A DNA stretch of 54,434 nucleotides from Bacillota bacterium. GTDB lineage: Bacteria > Bacillota > Clostridia > Oscillospirales > Ruminococcaceae. The stretch lies in assembly GCA_029572815.1 (NCBI GenBank), contig JAKPUQ010000150.1, positions 1 to 54,434 of the forward strand. The letters run 5' to 3'. Every line of letters starts with the position of its first letter. Position 1 is the stretch's first letter. A program made the translations under genes and the position numbers. Shown here piece after piece: positions 38,612 through 46,072 of the stretch. A model generated the notes under the pieces. The model did no database searches, had not been told where the DNA came from, and saw nothing but the letters and a program-made list of their open reading frames with translations.

Positions 38612-38706
38612 TATAATCGCCCGATTGCAGGGAACAGATCTCTGATCTGCGTATCTGCAAGGGCATTTTAATAGTTTATAATGAATGCCTTGCATTCATT
38701 ATAGCA
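38612..38706 (+). repeat. Double-hairpin repeat, copy 2
   Basis: About 95 bases nearly identical to 3525-3618. Two of the differences fall in the first hairpin (GCAGATC to ACAGATC and loop TCC to TCT); the second 11-bp stem is unchanged. Confidence 0.85.
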
Positions 38707-38806
38707 TAGAACATTTATAATATCAAGGAAGGGGGCGGTCACCGCCTTCACATTTTTTTGCGTTTTTGAGGGTAAGATTTCGTGATTATGACTACTGCTC
38801 AATTAA

Positions 38807-38835
38807 TTGACACAACTGCCGCGATGTGGTATACT
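38807..38835 (+). promoter_or_regulatory. Sigma-A promoter of the isochorismatase-like gene
   Basis: TTGACA, exactly 17 bases, TATACT, about 55 bases before the start codon. Confidence 0.82.
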
Positions 38836-38896
38836 AAAATAAAAAAATATCTGCCGCTGGATCAGCAGGCGGATACAGCACTTTTCTTAGGGAGAT

Positions 38897-39421
38897 ATGA
38901 ATATGAAAGAAGCTTTGATCATCATTGACGTTCAAAACGACTACTTCGAGGGCGGAGCCTGCGAGCTCCACAACCCCAGACAGGCTGAGGCGCGCATTGC
39001 CGAGCTTATCAGCGAGAGCCGCCGCATCGGCAGGCACATCATCTACATACGCCACATCAACCCCGATGATGAGACTTTCTTCAACGAAGGGACCTACGGC
39101 TGCGAGATCTCGGACCGAATAAAGCCCCTTCCCACAGACATTGTTATCAATAAGTACTGCCCCAACAGCTTCCTTGGTACGGAGCTCAACGACTGCCTCC
39201 GCAGTCTCGGGGTGGAAAAGCTCATAGTATGCGGCATGATGACCCATATGTGCGTTGACACCACCGTCCGCGCCGCTATGGACCACGGATATGAGGTGTC
39301 TCTCGTTGCAGACGCCTGCGCTACTATGGACCTTGAAATAAACGGCGAGGTAATACCTGCCGAGACCGTTCAGAAGACCTATATCGCTTCTCTGGCAGGA
39401 ATATTCGCCAAGATAGTGTAA
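38897..39421 (+). CDS. Isochorismatase-family cysteine hydrolase
   Basis: A 174-residue single-domain protein. The catalytic Asp is in LIIIDVQNDYF, and the nucleophile Cys in GMMTHMCVDTTVRAA, preceded by the family's cis-peptide region; a Lys in NKYCPNSF completes the likely triad. Members hydrolyse amides such as nicotinamide, biuret or ureidoacrylate, or isochorismate. The substrate cannot be assigned. The ATG follows AGGGAGA. It starts a plus-strand group with the dehydrogenase and coaBC genes. Confidence 0.85.
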   Translation: MNMKEALIIIDVQNDYFEGGACELHNPRQAEARIAELISESRRIGRHIIYIRHINPDDETFFNEGTYGCEISDRIKPLPTDIVINKYCPNSFLGTELNDCLRSLGVEKLIVCGMMTHMCVDTTVRAAMDHGYEVSLVADACATMDLEINGEVIPAETVQKTYIASLAGIFAKIV

Positions 39422-39430
39422 ATAATCAAA

Positions 39431-39459
39431 ACAGCCGACGTGAATTCTCCGTCGGCTGT
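39431..39459 (+). other. Intercistronic hairpin
   Basis: Perfect 10-bp stem ACAGCCGACG/CGTCGGCTGT without a following T run, between the hydrolase and dehydrogenase genes. It may stabilise or process the mRNA, or be a weak terminator. Confidence 0.6.
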
Positions 39460-39488
39460 AACACATCATAAAGAAAGAAGGTAATGCA

Positions 39489-40469
39489 ATGAAAGTCGCG
39501 TTTTTTGACGCAAAGCCCTACGATATGCCATCATTCGAGAAGTTCGGCAGCGAGAACGGCATACGCTTCAAGTTCTACGAGACCAAGCTCAACGAGGACA
39601 CCGCAGAGCTGGCAAAGGGCTGTGAGGCTGTGTGCGTATTCGTAAACGACACCGTCAGCGCCGCCGTTATCGACAGACTGTGCGAGCTGGGCGTAAAGAC
39701 ACTGGCGCTCCGCTGTGCAGGCTACAACAATGTGGACATAAAGTACGCCAAGGACAAAATAAAGGTCGTAAGCGTCCCTGCCTACTCACCCTATGCAGTT
39801 GCCGAGCACGCCATGACTCTGCTGCTGACCTCAATTCGCCGCGTCCACAAGGCTTATATCCGCACACGTGACCACAACTTCTCGCTGAACGGACTTACAG
39901 GCTTCGACCTTCACGGCAAGACCGTAGGCGTTGTGGGAACAGGTAAGATAGGCCGCATCTTCATCAATATATGCCGTGGCTTCGGCATGAACATCATCGC
40001 CTATGACAAGTTCCCCGCAAAGGACAGCGATATCGAATACGTTGAGCTGGACGAGCTGTTCAGCCGCAGCGACATAATCTCATTCCACTGCCCTCTCACC
40101 GACGAGACCTATCACCTTATCGACGAAAGGTCCGTTGACAAGCTCAAGAAGGGCGTTGTCATAATCAATACCTCAAGAGGCGCCCTCATCGACGCAGAGG
40201 CTCTCCTTGAGGGAATAAAAGCCCGTAAGATAGGCGCTGCCTGCCTTGATGTATACGAGGAGGAGGCTGACGTTTTCTTCCAGGACTTCTCGGGGCACAT
40301 CATAGCCGACGATACTCTCGCCCGTCTTATTTCCATGCCAAACGTTATCGTAACTTCTCATCAGGCATTCCTCACAGAGGAGGCTCTCAGCAATATCGCC
40401 GAGACCACTGTGAACAACATCATCACCTGTCACAAGGGTGAGGAGTGTCCCAATGAGCTCCGTATATGA
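39489..40469 (+). CDS. D-lactate dehydrogenase-like 2-hydroxyacid dehydrogenase
   Basis: A 326-residue NAD-dependent enzyme. The nucleotide-binding motif is VGVVGTGKIGR (about 147-157), the substrate-binding Arg is in INTSRGALID, and the catalytic Glu and His are expected in DVYEEE and SHQAFLTEEA. Length and motifs fit the LdhA-type D-lactate dehydrogenase group, which reduces pyruvate to D-lactate with NADH in fermentation. Other 2-oxoacid substrates are possible. Stop is 10 bases before the coaBC start. Confidence 0.9.
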   Translation: MKVAFFDAKPYDMPSFEKFGSENGIRFKFYETKLNEDTAELAKGCEAVCVFVNDTVSAAVIDRLCELGVKTLALRCAGYNNVDIKYAKDKIKVVSVPAYSPYAVAEHAMTLLLTSIRRVHKAYIRTRDHNFSLNGLTGFDLHGKTVGVVGTGKIGRIFINICRGFGMNIIAYDKFPAKDSDIEYVELDELFSRSDIISFHCPLTDETYHLIDERSVDKLKKGVVIINTSRGALIDAEALLEGIKARKIGAACLDVYEEEADVFFQDFSGHIIADDTLARLISMPNVIVTSHQAFLTEEALSNIAETTVNNIITCHKGEECPNELRI

Positions 40470-40479
40470 GGTGGATAAA

Positions 40480-41673
40480 ATGCTTACAGGAAAGACAGTT
40501 TTACTGGGAGTGACAAGCTCAATAGCCATTTACAAGACCTGCAACCTTGCCCGTATGCTGACCAAGCTGGGGGCAGATGTTCACGTTGCTATGACGCCAA
40601 ACTCTCTCAATTTCGTACACCCTCTCACCTTTGAGACCCTTACTCAGCATAAGTGCCTTATCGACACCTTTGACCGCAACTTCGAGTACAGCGTGGAACA
40701 CGTCTCGATCGCAAAGAAGGCAGATGTGGTAATGATAGCTCCTGCCTCTGCAAACGTCATAGGCAAGATAGCAAACGGCATTGCCGACGATATGCTGACC
40801 ACTACGGTCATGGCGTGTACCTGCAAGAAGATAATCGCTCCTGCCATGAACCATAATATGTTCCACAACCCCATCGTTCAGGACAATCTTGACAAGCTGA
40901 GAAAGTTCGGCTATGAGATAGTGGAGCCGGTCCGCGGTATGCTGGCAAACCGCGACATCGGCGACGGAAAGCTCCCCGACGAGGAGACCCTTCTGGAGTA
41001 CATCGTCCGCGAGGCTGCCTTTGAGAAGGACCTGGCAGGCAAGCGCATACTGGTCACCGCAGGTGCTACCCGCGAGAGCATAGACCCTGTACGCTTCATC
41101 TCAAACCACTCCAGCGGCAAGATGGGCTTTGCACTTGCGAGAGCAGCAATGCTCCGCGGCGCAGAGGTCACGGTTGTTGCTGCACATACCGATGTTGAGC
41201 CCCCCATGTTCGTGAACGTTGTCCCCGTAAAGTCTGCGGAGGATATGTTTAACGCCGTCAGGGAGCGTCTTGACGAGACCGACATCATCATAAAGGCTGC
41301 CGCTGTAGCGGACTATACTCCCGTTACCACTGCGGACAGCAAGATAAAGAAGTCCGACGGGGATATGAGCATCCCCCTGAAGCGCACCACGGATATACTC
41401 GCCTATATCGGCGAGCATCGCCGTGAGGGACAAGTGGTCTGCGGCTTCTCCATGGAGACCGACAACGTTATCGAGAACTCCCGTAAGAAGCTTACCAAGA
41501 AGAACTGCGATATGATATGCACAAACTCACTGAGGAAGGCAGGCTCCGGCTTCGGCACCGACACCAACATCATCACCATGATAACCAAGGACGGCGACGA
41601 GGAAATGGAGCTCATGTCAAAGTTTGACGCCGCAAATATTATCCTGACAAAGCTCAGGAGCCTTTCAGAATAA
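40480..41673 (+). CDS. coaBC: Bifunctional coenzyme A biosynthesis protein CoaBC
   Basis: A 397-residue flavoprotein. The N-terminal decarboxylase domain has GVTSSIAIYK, the catalytic His in VEHVSIAKKADV and the PAMNHNMF motif. The C-terminal phosphopantothenate-cysteine ligase domain begins AGKRILVTAGATRESIDPVRFISNHSSGKMG. Together they convert 4'-phosphopantothenate to 4'-phosphopantetheine. I choose the ATG at 40480, preceded by GAGGTGG, over upstream in-frame ATGs at 40438 and 40453 that would overlap the dehydrogenase. Confidence 0.95.
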   Translation: MLTGKTVLLGVTSSIAIYKTCNLARMLTKLGADVHVAMTPNSLNFVHPLTFETLTQHKCLIDTFDRNFEYSVEHVSIAKKADVVMIAPASANVIGKIANGIADDMLTTTVMACTCKKIIAPAMNHNMFHNPIVQDNLDKLRKFGYEIVEPVRGMLANRDIGDGKLPDEETLLEYIVREAAFEKDLAGKRILVTAGATRESIDPVRFISNHSSGKMGFALARAAMLRGAEVTVVAAHTDVEPPMFVNVVPVKSAEDMFNAVRERLDETDIIIKAAAVADYTPVTTADSKIKKSDGDMSIPLKRTTDILAYIGEHRREGQVVCGFSMETDNVIENSRKKLTKKNCDMICTNSLRKAGSGFGTDTNIITMITKDGDEEMELMSKFDAANIILTKLRSLSE

Positions 41674-41679
41674 ACAAAA

Positions 41680-41714
41680 AAGACCTCCGTATCACACGGA
41701 GGTCTTTATTTTTG
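41680..41714. terminator. Bidirectional terminator
   Basis: 11-bp stem AAGACCTCCGT-ATCAC-ACGGAGGTCTT with A-rich and T-rich flanks, between convergent coaBC and the acidic-tailed protein gene. Confidence 0.93.
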
Positions 41715-41722
41715 CTGTTTTA

Positions 41723-43720
41723 TCAGTTAGTCTTGGTCGATGAGCTCTCATATTCCTCGTAGATTTTCTTCATCTCGTCCATCCATTCGTTGAACTCATC
41801 CTCGGTCATGAAGTCCTTATAGTCCTCATACTTGAAGTCGTCGGGATTGAACTGGAAGTCATAATCATCGAAATCATCGTCATCTTCGTCGAAGTCAAGA
41901 TCGTCGTTATCATCATCGAAGTCAAGATCATCGTCGTCATCGAAATCGAAGTCGTCTTCATCGTCAAGGTCGAGATCAATGTCATTGCCAAGATCGTCAT
42001 AGAGCTCATTTGTTATGGATTCTGAGAACTTGTCAACAAAGTCGCTGTCCATGCCCGCCCTTGTAAGAACGCCGCTGATGAAGCTGCTGAACTCGTCCTT
42101 TGAAGCATAGTCCTCAGGCTCAAAGTCGGAATTATTATCCAGGTCGATCATGAATGCGCCGCCCTTATCGGGAACTTCGATGTCAGCATTATAATCAACC
42201 GAGTAGTCAAATGTGAGCTTTCCGTAGTTTGTACCGTCGACAACGATGTCACAGCTTACGTTCTGACCGTCCTTGTCAGCGCTGCAATTAACAGCGAAGG
42301 GAGCTGTGTCGGGGATATTCACTGTGAAATCGCCGTTGAAGTAGCCCTTCTCCTCGTCTACGACCTCAACGTTCTCAAAAAGAACTGAGATAGTTACGGG
42401 AGTGAGTTCCTTTTCGTAATCGTCGTCGGTGTAGTTGTAGCTTACATCATTGTATGTGAACTCAAGGTCGCCTGTGTACTTCTTGTGATCCTCCTCAGCT
42501 GTGAGCTTTGCGGAGAACTGCTCCTCGCCGTCCTCTATGAATGTGAGCTCACCGCGAATGCTGTCGCCGTCCTTGCCGATGACCGCAGTGAAAGCGTTGT
42601 CATCATCATAGAACTTCAGACCGCGGATAGTACCTGTGGCATCGATGTATGTATCAACGGAAATGACCTTCTCATCGTCATCATAGTAGTCGTCCTTGAG
42701 GTCGGTCTTTATATCCTCGATCTCATTATCGAGAGTCTCTTCGAACTCGTCCTCACCAACAACATCAAGCTTGTCCGTGAAGATATTCTTTGCGATCTTA
42801 TCGTCGCGGAGCTCCTTGAGGAAATCAAGCTGGAGCTTTGCGATGTCCTTTTCTGTCAGGTCTACAGTAGCTACAGTGTAGTTTACGGTGATATCGCAGA
42901 TGTCGACCTCTTCCTTCTTCTCGAGCTCAACATCGCTTGCGAAGTTGGACCATACTGCCGCATATCTGTTGACCTCAGTCTCTACGTCCTCAGGTGAGAG
43001 GAAAGACTCGGGATCCTTAAGGATATCCCTATATGATGCAGCAGGGTTACTGTCAAGGTCTAACTCATCCAGCGCGTCCTCCATGAACTTTCCGTACTCG
43101 ATACCCAGCCACTGATCCTTCAGCTCGGGGATACGGAAGAAGTAATCGGAAGTATCTGCGTCAGCAATAACGTCTGCGCCGACAACATTCTCATTGCCGA
43201 GAATAAAATCCAGACCTGCGTCGAAGCTGCCCTTCTTGCTTGCAACCTCAGCGCTTAAAGCGTACTTGTCATTCTTGTCGATAATGTCAAGGACAGACGC
43301 AATGGCCTCATTCTCTTCCTCACTGTAATAGTCGCCTGAGAGCTCATTCTTCAGCAGTTCCTTTGTATCCTCGGTAGGCTCAAAGGTTACCTTGAAGTCG
43401 ATGGTCTGACCCTTTTCGTATTTATCGAGACCCTTCTTGTAAGCCTCGCTTACTGTCTCACCAATTGTCTTGGAGTTCTTTTCAGTCACCCATGCGTAAT
43501 ACTTCTCGGGTGAGCTTACGCGGAGCTTTACCTGATTTTTCACTGTATCGGAAACGCCGTACGCCGTAGCGCCGCCGCCTGCGATAACTGCTGCGGATAT
43601 TCCCCCGATCACCGCTGCTTTCTTGCCCTTGCTCTTCTTTGTAACAGGCTCTACGCCCGAAACGCTGAAATCGCTGTTCATAGGCTGATTTTCAAAATTG
43701 TTCTGATCCTTGTTAAACAT
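41723..43720 (-). CDS. Membrane protein with long Asp-rich C-terminal tail
   Basis: A 665-residue protein of unknown function. Start chosen at the ATG preceded by AGGAGGGGATC. Residues 1-33 are polar and end in a basic patch (KKSKGKKA), about 34-54 form one membrane segment (AAVIGGISAAVIAGGGATAYG), and the rest is extracellular. The large beta/alpha body repeats a pattern like 'FKVTFEPTEDTKELLKN' and 'ADTSDYFFRIPEL' that suggests a lipoprotein-like fold seen in other clostridial proteins. Residues about 575-635 are a low-complexity stretch of Asp with Leu/Phe. It may bind Ca or cations at the cell surface; this is inference. Confidence 0.75.
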   Translation of the reverse strand: MFNKDQNNFENQPMNSDFSVSGVEPVTKKSKGKKAAVIGGISAAVIAGGGATAYGVSDTVKNQVKLRVSSPEKYYAWVTEKNSKTIGETVSEAYKKGLDKYEKGQTIDFKVTFEPTEDTKELLKNELSGDYYSEEENEAIASVLDIIDKNDKYALSAEVASKKGSFDAGLDFILGNENVVGADVIADADTSDYFFRIPELKDQWLGIEYGKFMEDALDELDLDSNPAASYRDILKDPESFLSPEDVETEVNRYAAVWSNFASDVELEKKEEVDICDITVNYTVATVDLTEKDIAKLQLDFLKELRDDKIAKNIFTDKLDVVGEDEFEETLDNEIEDIKTDLKDDYYDDDEKVISVDTYIDATGTIRGLKFYDDDNAFTAVIGKDGDSIRGELTFIEDGEEQFSAKLTAEEDHKKYTGDLEFTYNDVSYNYTDDDYEKELTPVTISVLFENVEVVDEEKGYFNGDFTVNIPDTAPFAVNCSADKDGQNVSCDIVVDGTNYGKLTFDYSVDYNADIEVPDKGGAFMIDLDNNSDFEPEDYASKDEFSSFISGVLTRAGMDSDFVDKFSESITNELYDDLGNDIDLDLDDEDDFDFDDDDDLDFDDDNDDLDFDEDDDDFDDYDFQFNPDDFKYEDYKDFMTEDEFNEWMDEMKKIYEEYESSSTKTN

Positions 43721-43772
43721 AAAGATCCCCTCCTGTAGATATATCATTGCGGGCATATAACCCCATATGATA

Positions 43773-43801
43773 ATACTATCACAAACATTTCAAAAAGTCA
43801 A
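43773..43801 (-). promoter_or_regulatory. Sigma-A promoter of the acidic-tailed protein gene
   Basis: On the minus strand TTGACT, 17 bases, TAGTAT, about 50 bases before the start codon. Confidence 0.65.
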
Positions 43802-43915
43802 TATTGCATCATGATTTGTATTCATGCTGTAATCATTCCATCACGAATAATTCACAAATACACGGGCATACTATCCTTGCCCGAAAGGGTAAATACTCAT
43901 AAAGAGGTGTTTATC

Positions 43916-44098
43916 ATGGACGATAAGAAGAAAAACAAGAGCATCAAGTGTGACGTATCACAGTGCCGCCACAACCTTGTGTCAGAGAATTACTGTTCTC
44001 TTGACTGCATTTCCGTAGGCACACATGAGGATGATCCTACAGTCCCCGAATGTACCGACTGCAACTCATTCGTAAAGCGCACAGGCTGCTGCAGCTGA
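43916..44098 (+). CDS. DUF1540-type small Cys-rich protein
   Basis: A 60-residue protein with Cys residues in the pattern C-x4-C...YC-x3-C...C-x2-C...CC (KCDVSQCRHN, YCSLDCISVG, ECTDCNSFV, GCCS), as in the DUF1540 family of clostridia. A metal- or cluster-binding role is likely but undefined. Start follows GAGGTG. Confidence 0.82.
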   Translation: MDDKKKNKSIKCDVSQCRHNLVSENYCSLDCISVGTHEDDPTVPECTDCNSFVKRTGCCS

Positions 44099-44113
44099 GA
44101 AAAGGGCAAAAAA

Positions 44114-44153
44114 ATAAGCAGTTCCTCAGATGGAACTGCTTATCTGCTTTTTG
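44114..44153. terminator. Bidirectional terminator
   Basis: 12-bp perfect stem ATAAGCAGTTCC/GGAACTGCTTAT with A-rich and T-rich flanks, between the convergent DUF1540 and ferredoxin genes. Confidence 0.9.
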
Positions 44154-44158
44154 TTGGA

Positions 44159-44329
44159 TCACTCAGCGTTAGGAGCGCCTACAGGACATACTCCTGCACA
44201 AGCACCGCACTCAACGCAAGCGTCTGCATCGATAACGTACTTTCCGTCGCCCTCAGAGATAGCGCCAACAGGACACTCACCTGCACAAGCACCGCAAGCT
44301 ACGCAATCATCAGAAATAATATATGCCAT
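44159..44329 (-). CDS. 2[4Fe-4S] ferredoxin
   Basis: A 56-residue protein, MAYIISDDCVACGACAGECP at its start, with two CxxCxxCxxxCP clusters (CVACGACAGECP and CVECGACAGVCP). This is a typical clostridial 8Fe ferredoxin, an electron carrier for hydrogenase and pyruvate-ferredoxin oxidoreductase. It is too short for many ORF cut-offs. The ribosome binding site GGAGGTG lies upstream of the ATG. Confidence 0.95.
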   Translation of the reverse strand: MAYIISDDCVACGACAGECPVGAISEGDGKYVIDADACVECGACAGVCPVGAPNAE

Positions 44330-44377
44330 ATACATACACCTCCGTGTTATTCGGGAGCAGTGCTCCTCGTTATTTAT

Positions 44378-44405
44378 ATTGTAGCATATCCAAGCTAAAA
44401 ATCAA
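44378..44405 (-). promoter_or_regulatory. Sigma-A promoter of the ferredoxin gene
   Basis: On the minus strand TTGATT, 16 bases, TACAAT, about 50 bases before the start codon. Confidence 0.6.
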
Positions 44406-44466
44406 GACTTTTTTGTTAGCATCCGCTTACATTTACACCTGTCAAACCGCGTAAAATCGCCGAAAG

Positions 44467-44500
44467 AAAGCCTGAGAGTCAGACTCTCAGGCTTTAAATT
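44467..44500 (-). terminator. Terminator of the O-antigen-ligase-like gene
   Basis: 13-bp perfect stem AAAGCCTGAGAGT-CAG-ACTCTCAGGCTTT, with CTTTCTTTC after it on the minus strand. Confidence 0.88.
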
Positions 44501-44531
44501 TCATCTTTTTTTCATTATCGTATCACAAAGC

Positions 44532-46040
44532 TCATGCCTTTGCTTTCTTTGTGTTTTTCTCTGTGTCCTTCTTTGCAGTTTTCTCAGCGTTTTTCTTTTC
44601 CGCCTTATTCTGCTTGCCTGACTTCAGTTCAGCACAGGCAGCTCCCGCAACTGTCCAGAAAACAGGGGCAAAGGGTATGCTGCTGCAGCCGATGAGATAA
44701 ATGAGCGCGCCTCCCAGAGCGAGAACGAATATAGTGAAGGTCTCGGCACTGCGTTTTTTGCGGAAGGCCGCAAAGCCCAGGGCAACTGCCGAAAGAACAG
44801 TTATTACCAGAGTGATACCCGATACCACACCTCTTGTCGCTGTGGTGTAGAGGTACTCGTTGTATACCTTGTCAAAGCAGCCCTTACTCGCAGAGATGAC
44901 CTTTGTTATGTCGCTGTAGTAGCTCAGATCCTCAGGAGCTCTGAACAGAGCAAAGGCAAGCTGCTCGGGACCTGTTCCCGTAAGAGGATTGTTCTCGATG
45001 ACGTCCATTGCTCTTCTGTTCATATAGAAATAAACATCTGCTGTATCATCGATATCGACTACTCTTGAATCGAATGTACCAGAAGCCGAAGCTCTCATAT
45101 AGGCGTCTGCCCACCAGAGAAGTCTTCCGTCATAGAGTCTGTATGAGCTTATATTGCCGATAGCTCCTGCAAAGACCAGAGCTATGGCTGCTGCTGCGGA
45201 AGCAATGCTGACAGGCACGCTGAGAAGCTTCTTCTTTGGAGCTTTCAGCACGAATACTGCTGCGATCGCCGCGATAAGAGCAAAGGCTGTTCCGCAGAAA
45301 CCGATGAATGAATAGGTGAACATCATTACGAAGGAGAACAGTGCTGCACAGATCAGCATACCGATGCTGCGCTTCTTGTTCTCAGAGGAGATGAAGCTGA
45401 TAAGTGCGGCAGTAAGTGATAGAGTAAGCACCATTGCAAGGAACAGGGGTGACATTGAAAGACCCGAAGCCGCATTTACCTTAACTTCCATGGATACAAG
45501 GGTATAGTGGCTGAGAGCTCCGCCGAATACCTGTATGAGAGCGACTATACTGTTTAGCAGTCCCACGCCCACGATCCCGTCGATTATGGCGCGGAAGGCG
45601 CTCTCACGCTTCAGCGCCGCGGCTGAGGCAAAGAAGCAGAAGTAAAAGATAATGGCGAGCATTCCCTCGCCTCTCTCGGGATAGCCGTAGAAGGAATAGC
45701 TCAGGATAACGCCCCTTGTCAGGGAGAATATCCCCCAGAGCTCCATGATGATCATAGCACCCATGGGAATTATGAGCCGTTTGCTCATATACTTCTTCAT
45801 AAAGGCGATGATAGCCAGTATCATTGCGATAACGCCGCCTACAACCAGACCGCCCGCGGAAAACGCATATGTGATCTTGGCAGAGACAAGGTCATGGAAT
45901 ATCTCGGGAGCCAGAGTGAAGAGCGGAGTCATAAGCATAGCAATGACAAGTCCTCTCGACGCCAGCTTTGAATACTGCTCCTCAGTCATATTGAGAATAA
46001 AATTGGATTTTTCACTTGAATGGAATATGGTTTTTGGCAT
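44532..46040 (-). CDS. O-antigen ligase/polymerase-like membrane protein
   Basis: A 502-residue protein with about 11-12 predicted membrane segments and a Lys/Ala-rich cytoplasmic tail (NKAEKKNAEKTAKKDTEK). Between segments it has GYPERGEGMLAIIFYF and a large loop ending in ENNPLTGTGPEQLAFAL, features of the Wzy_C/O-antigen ligase family, which transfers or polymerises lipid-linked glycans outside the membrane. It follows the M6 protease gene by 32 bases and is likely cotranscribed. A role in cell-surface polysaccharide or protein glycosylation is inferred. Confidence 0.78.
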   Translation of the reverse strand: MPKTIFHSSEKSNFILNMTEEQYSKLASRGLVIAMLMTPLFTLAPEIFHDLVSAKITYAFSAGGLVVGGVIAMILAIIAFMKKYMSKRLIIPMGAMIIMELWGIFSLTRGVILSYSFYGYPERGEGMLAIIFYFCFFASAAALKRESAFRAIIDGIVGVGLLNSIVALIQVFGGALSHYTLVSMEVKVNAASGLSMSPLFLAMVLTLSLTAALISFISSENKKRSIGMLICAALFSFVMMFTYSFIGFCGTAFALIAAIAAVFVLKAPKKKLLSVPVSIASAAAAIALVFAGAIGNISSYRLYDGRLLWWADAYMRASASGTFDSRVVDIDDTADVYFYMNRRAMDVIENNPLTGTGPEQLAFALFRAPEDLSYYSDITKVISASKGCFDKVYNEYLYTTATRGVVSGITLVITVLSAVALGFAAFRKKRSAETFTIFVLALGGALIYLIGCSSIPFAPVFWTVAGAACAELKSGKQNKAEKKNAEKTAKKDTEKNTKKAKA

Positions 46041-46072
46041 TTAACTCTTTCCTTTCTGCCCTTATGCAGAAT

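Larger units (their letters stand above)
38378..38896. other. Intergenic region rich in hairpins and repeats
   Basis: No gene is supported. It holds the operon promoter and candidate regulator box, a partial (38545-38593) and a full (38612-38706) double-hairpin repeat linked by an 11-bp inverted repeat (TTATAGCATAA with TTATGCTATAA), a hairpin near 38728-38741 (GGCGGT-C-ACCGCC) followed by CATTTTTT, and the promoter at 38807-38835. Confidence 0.7.
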
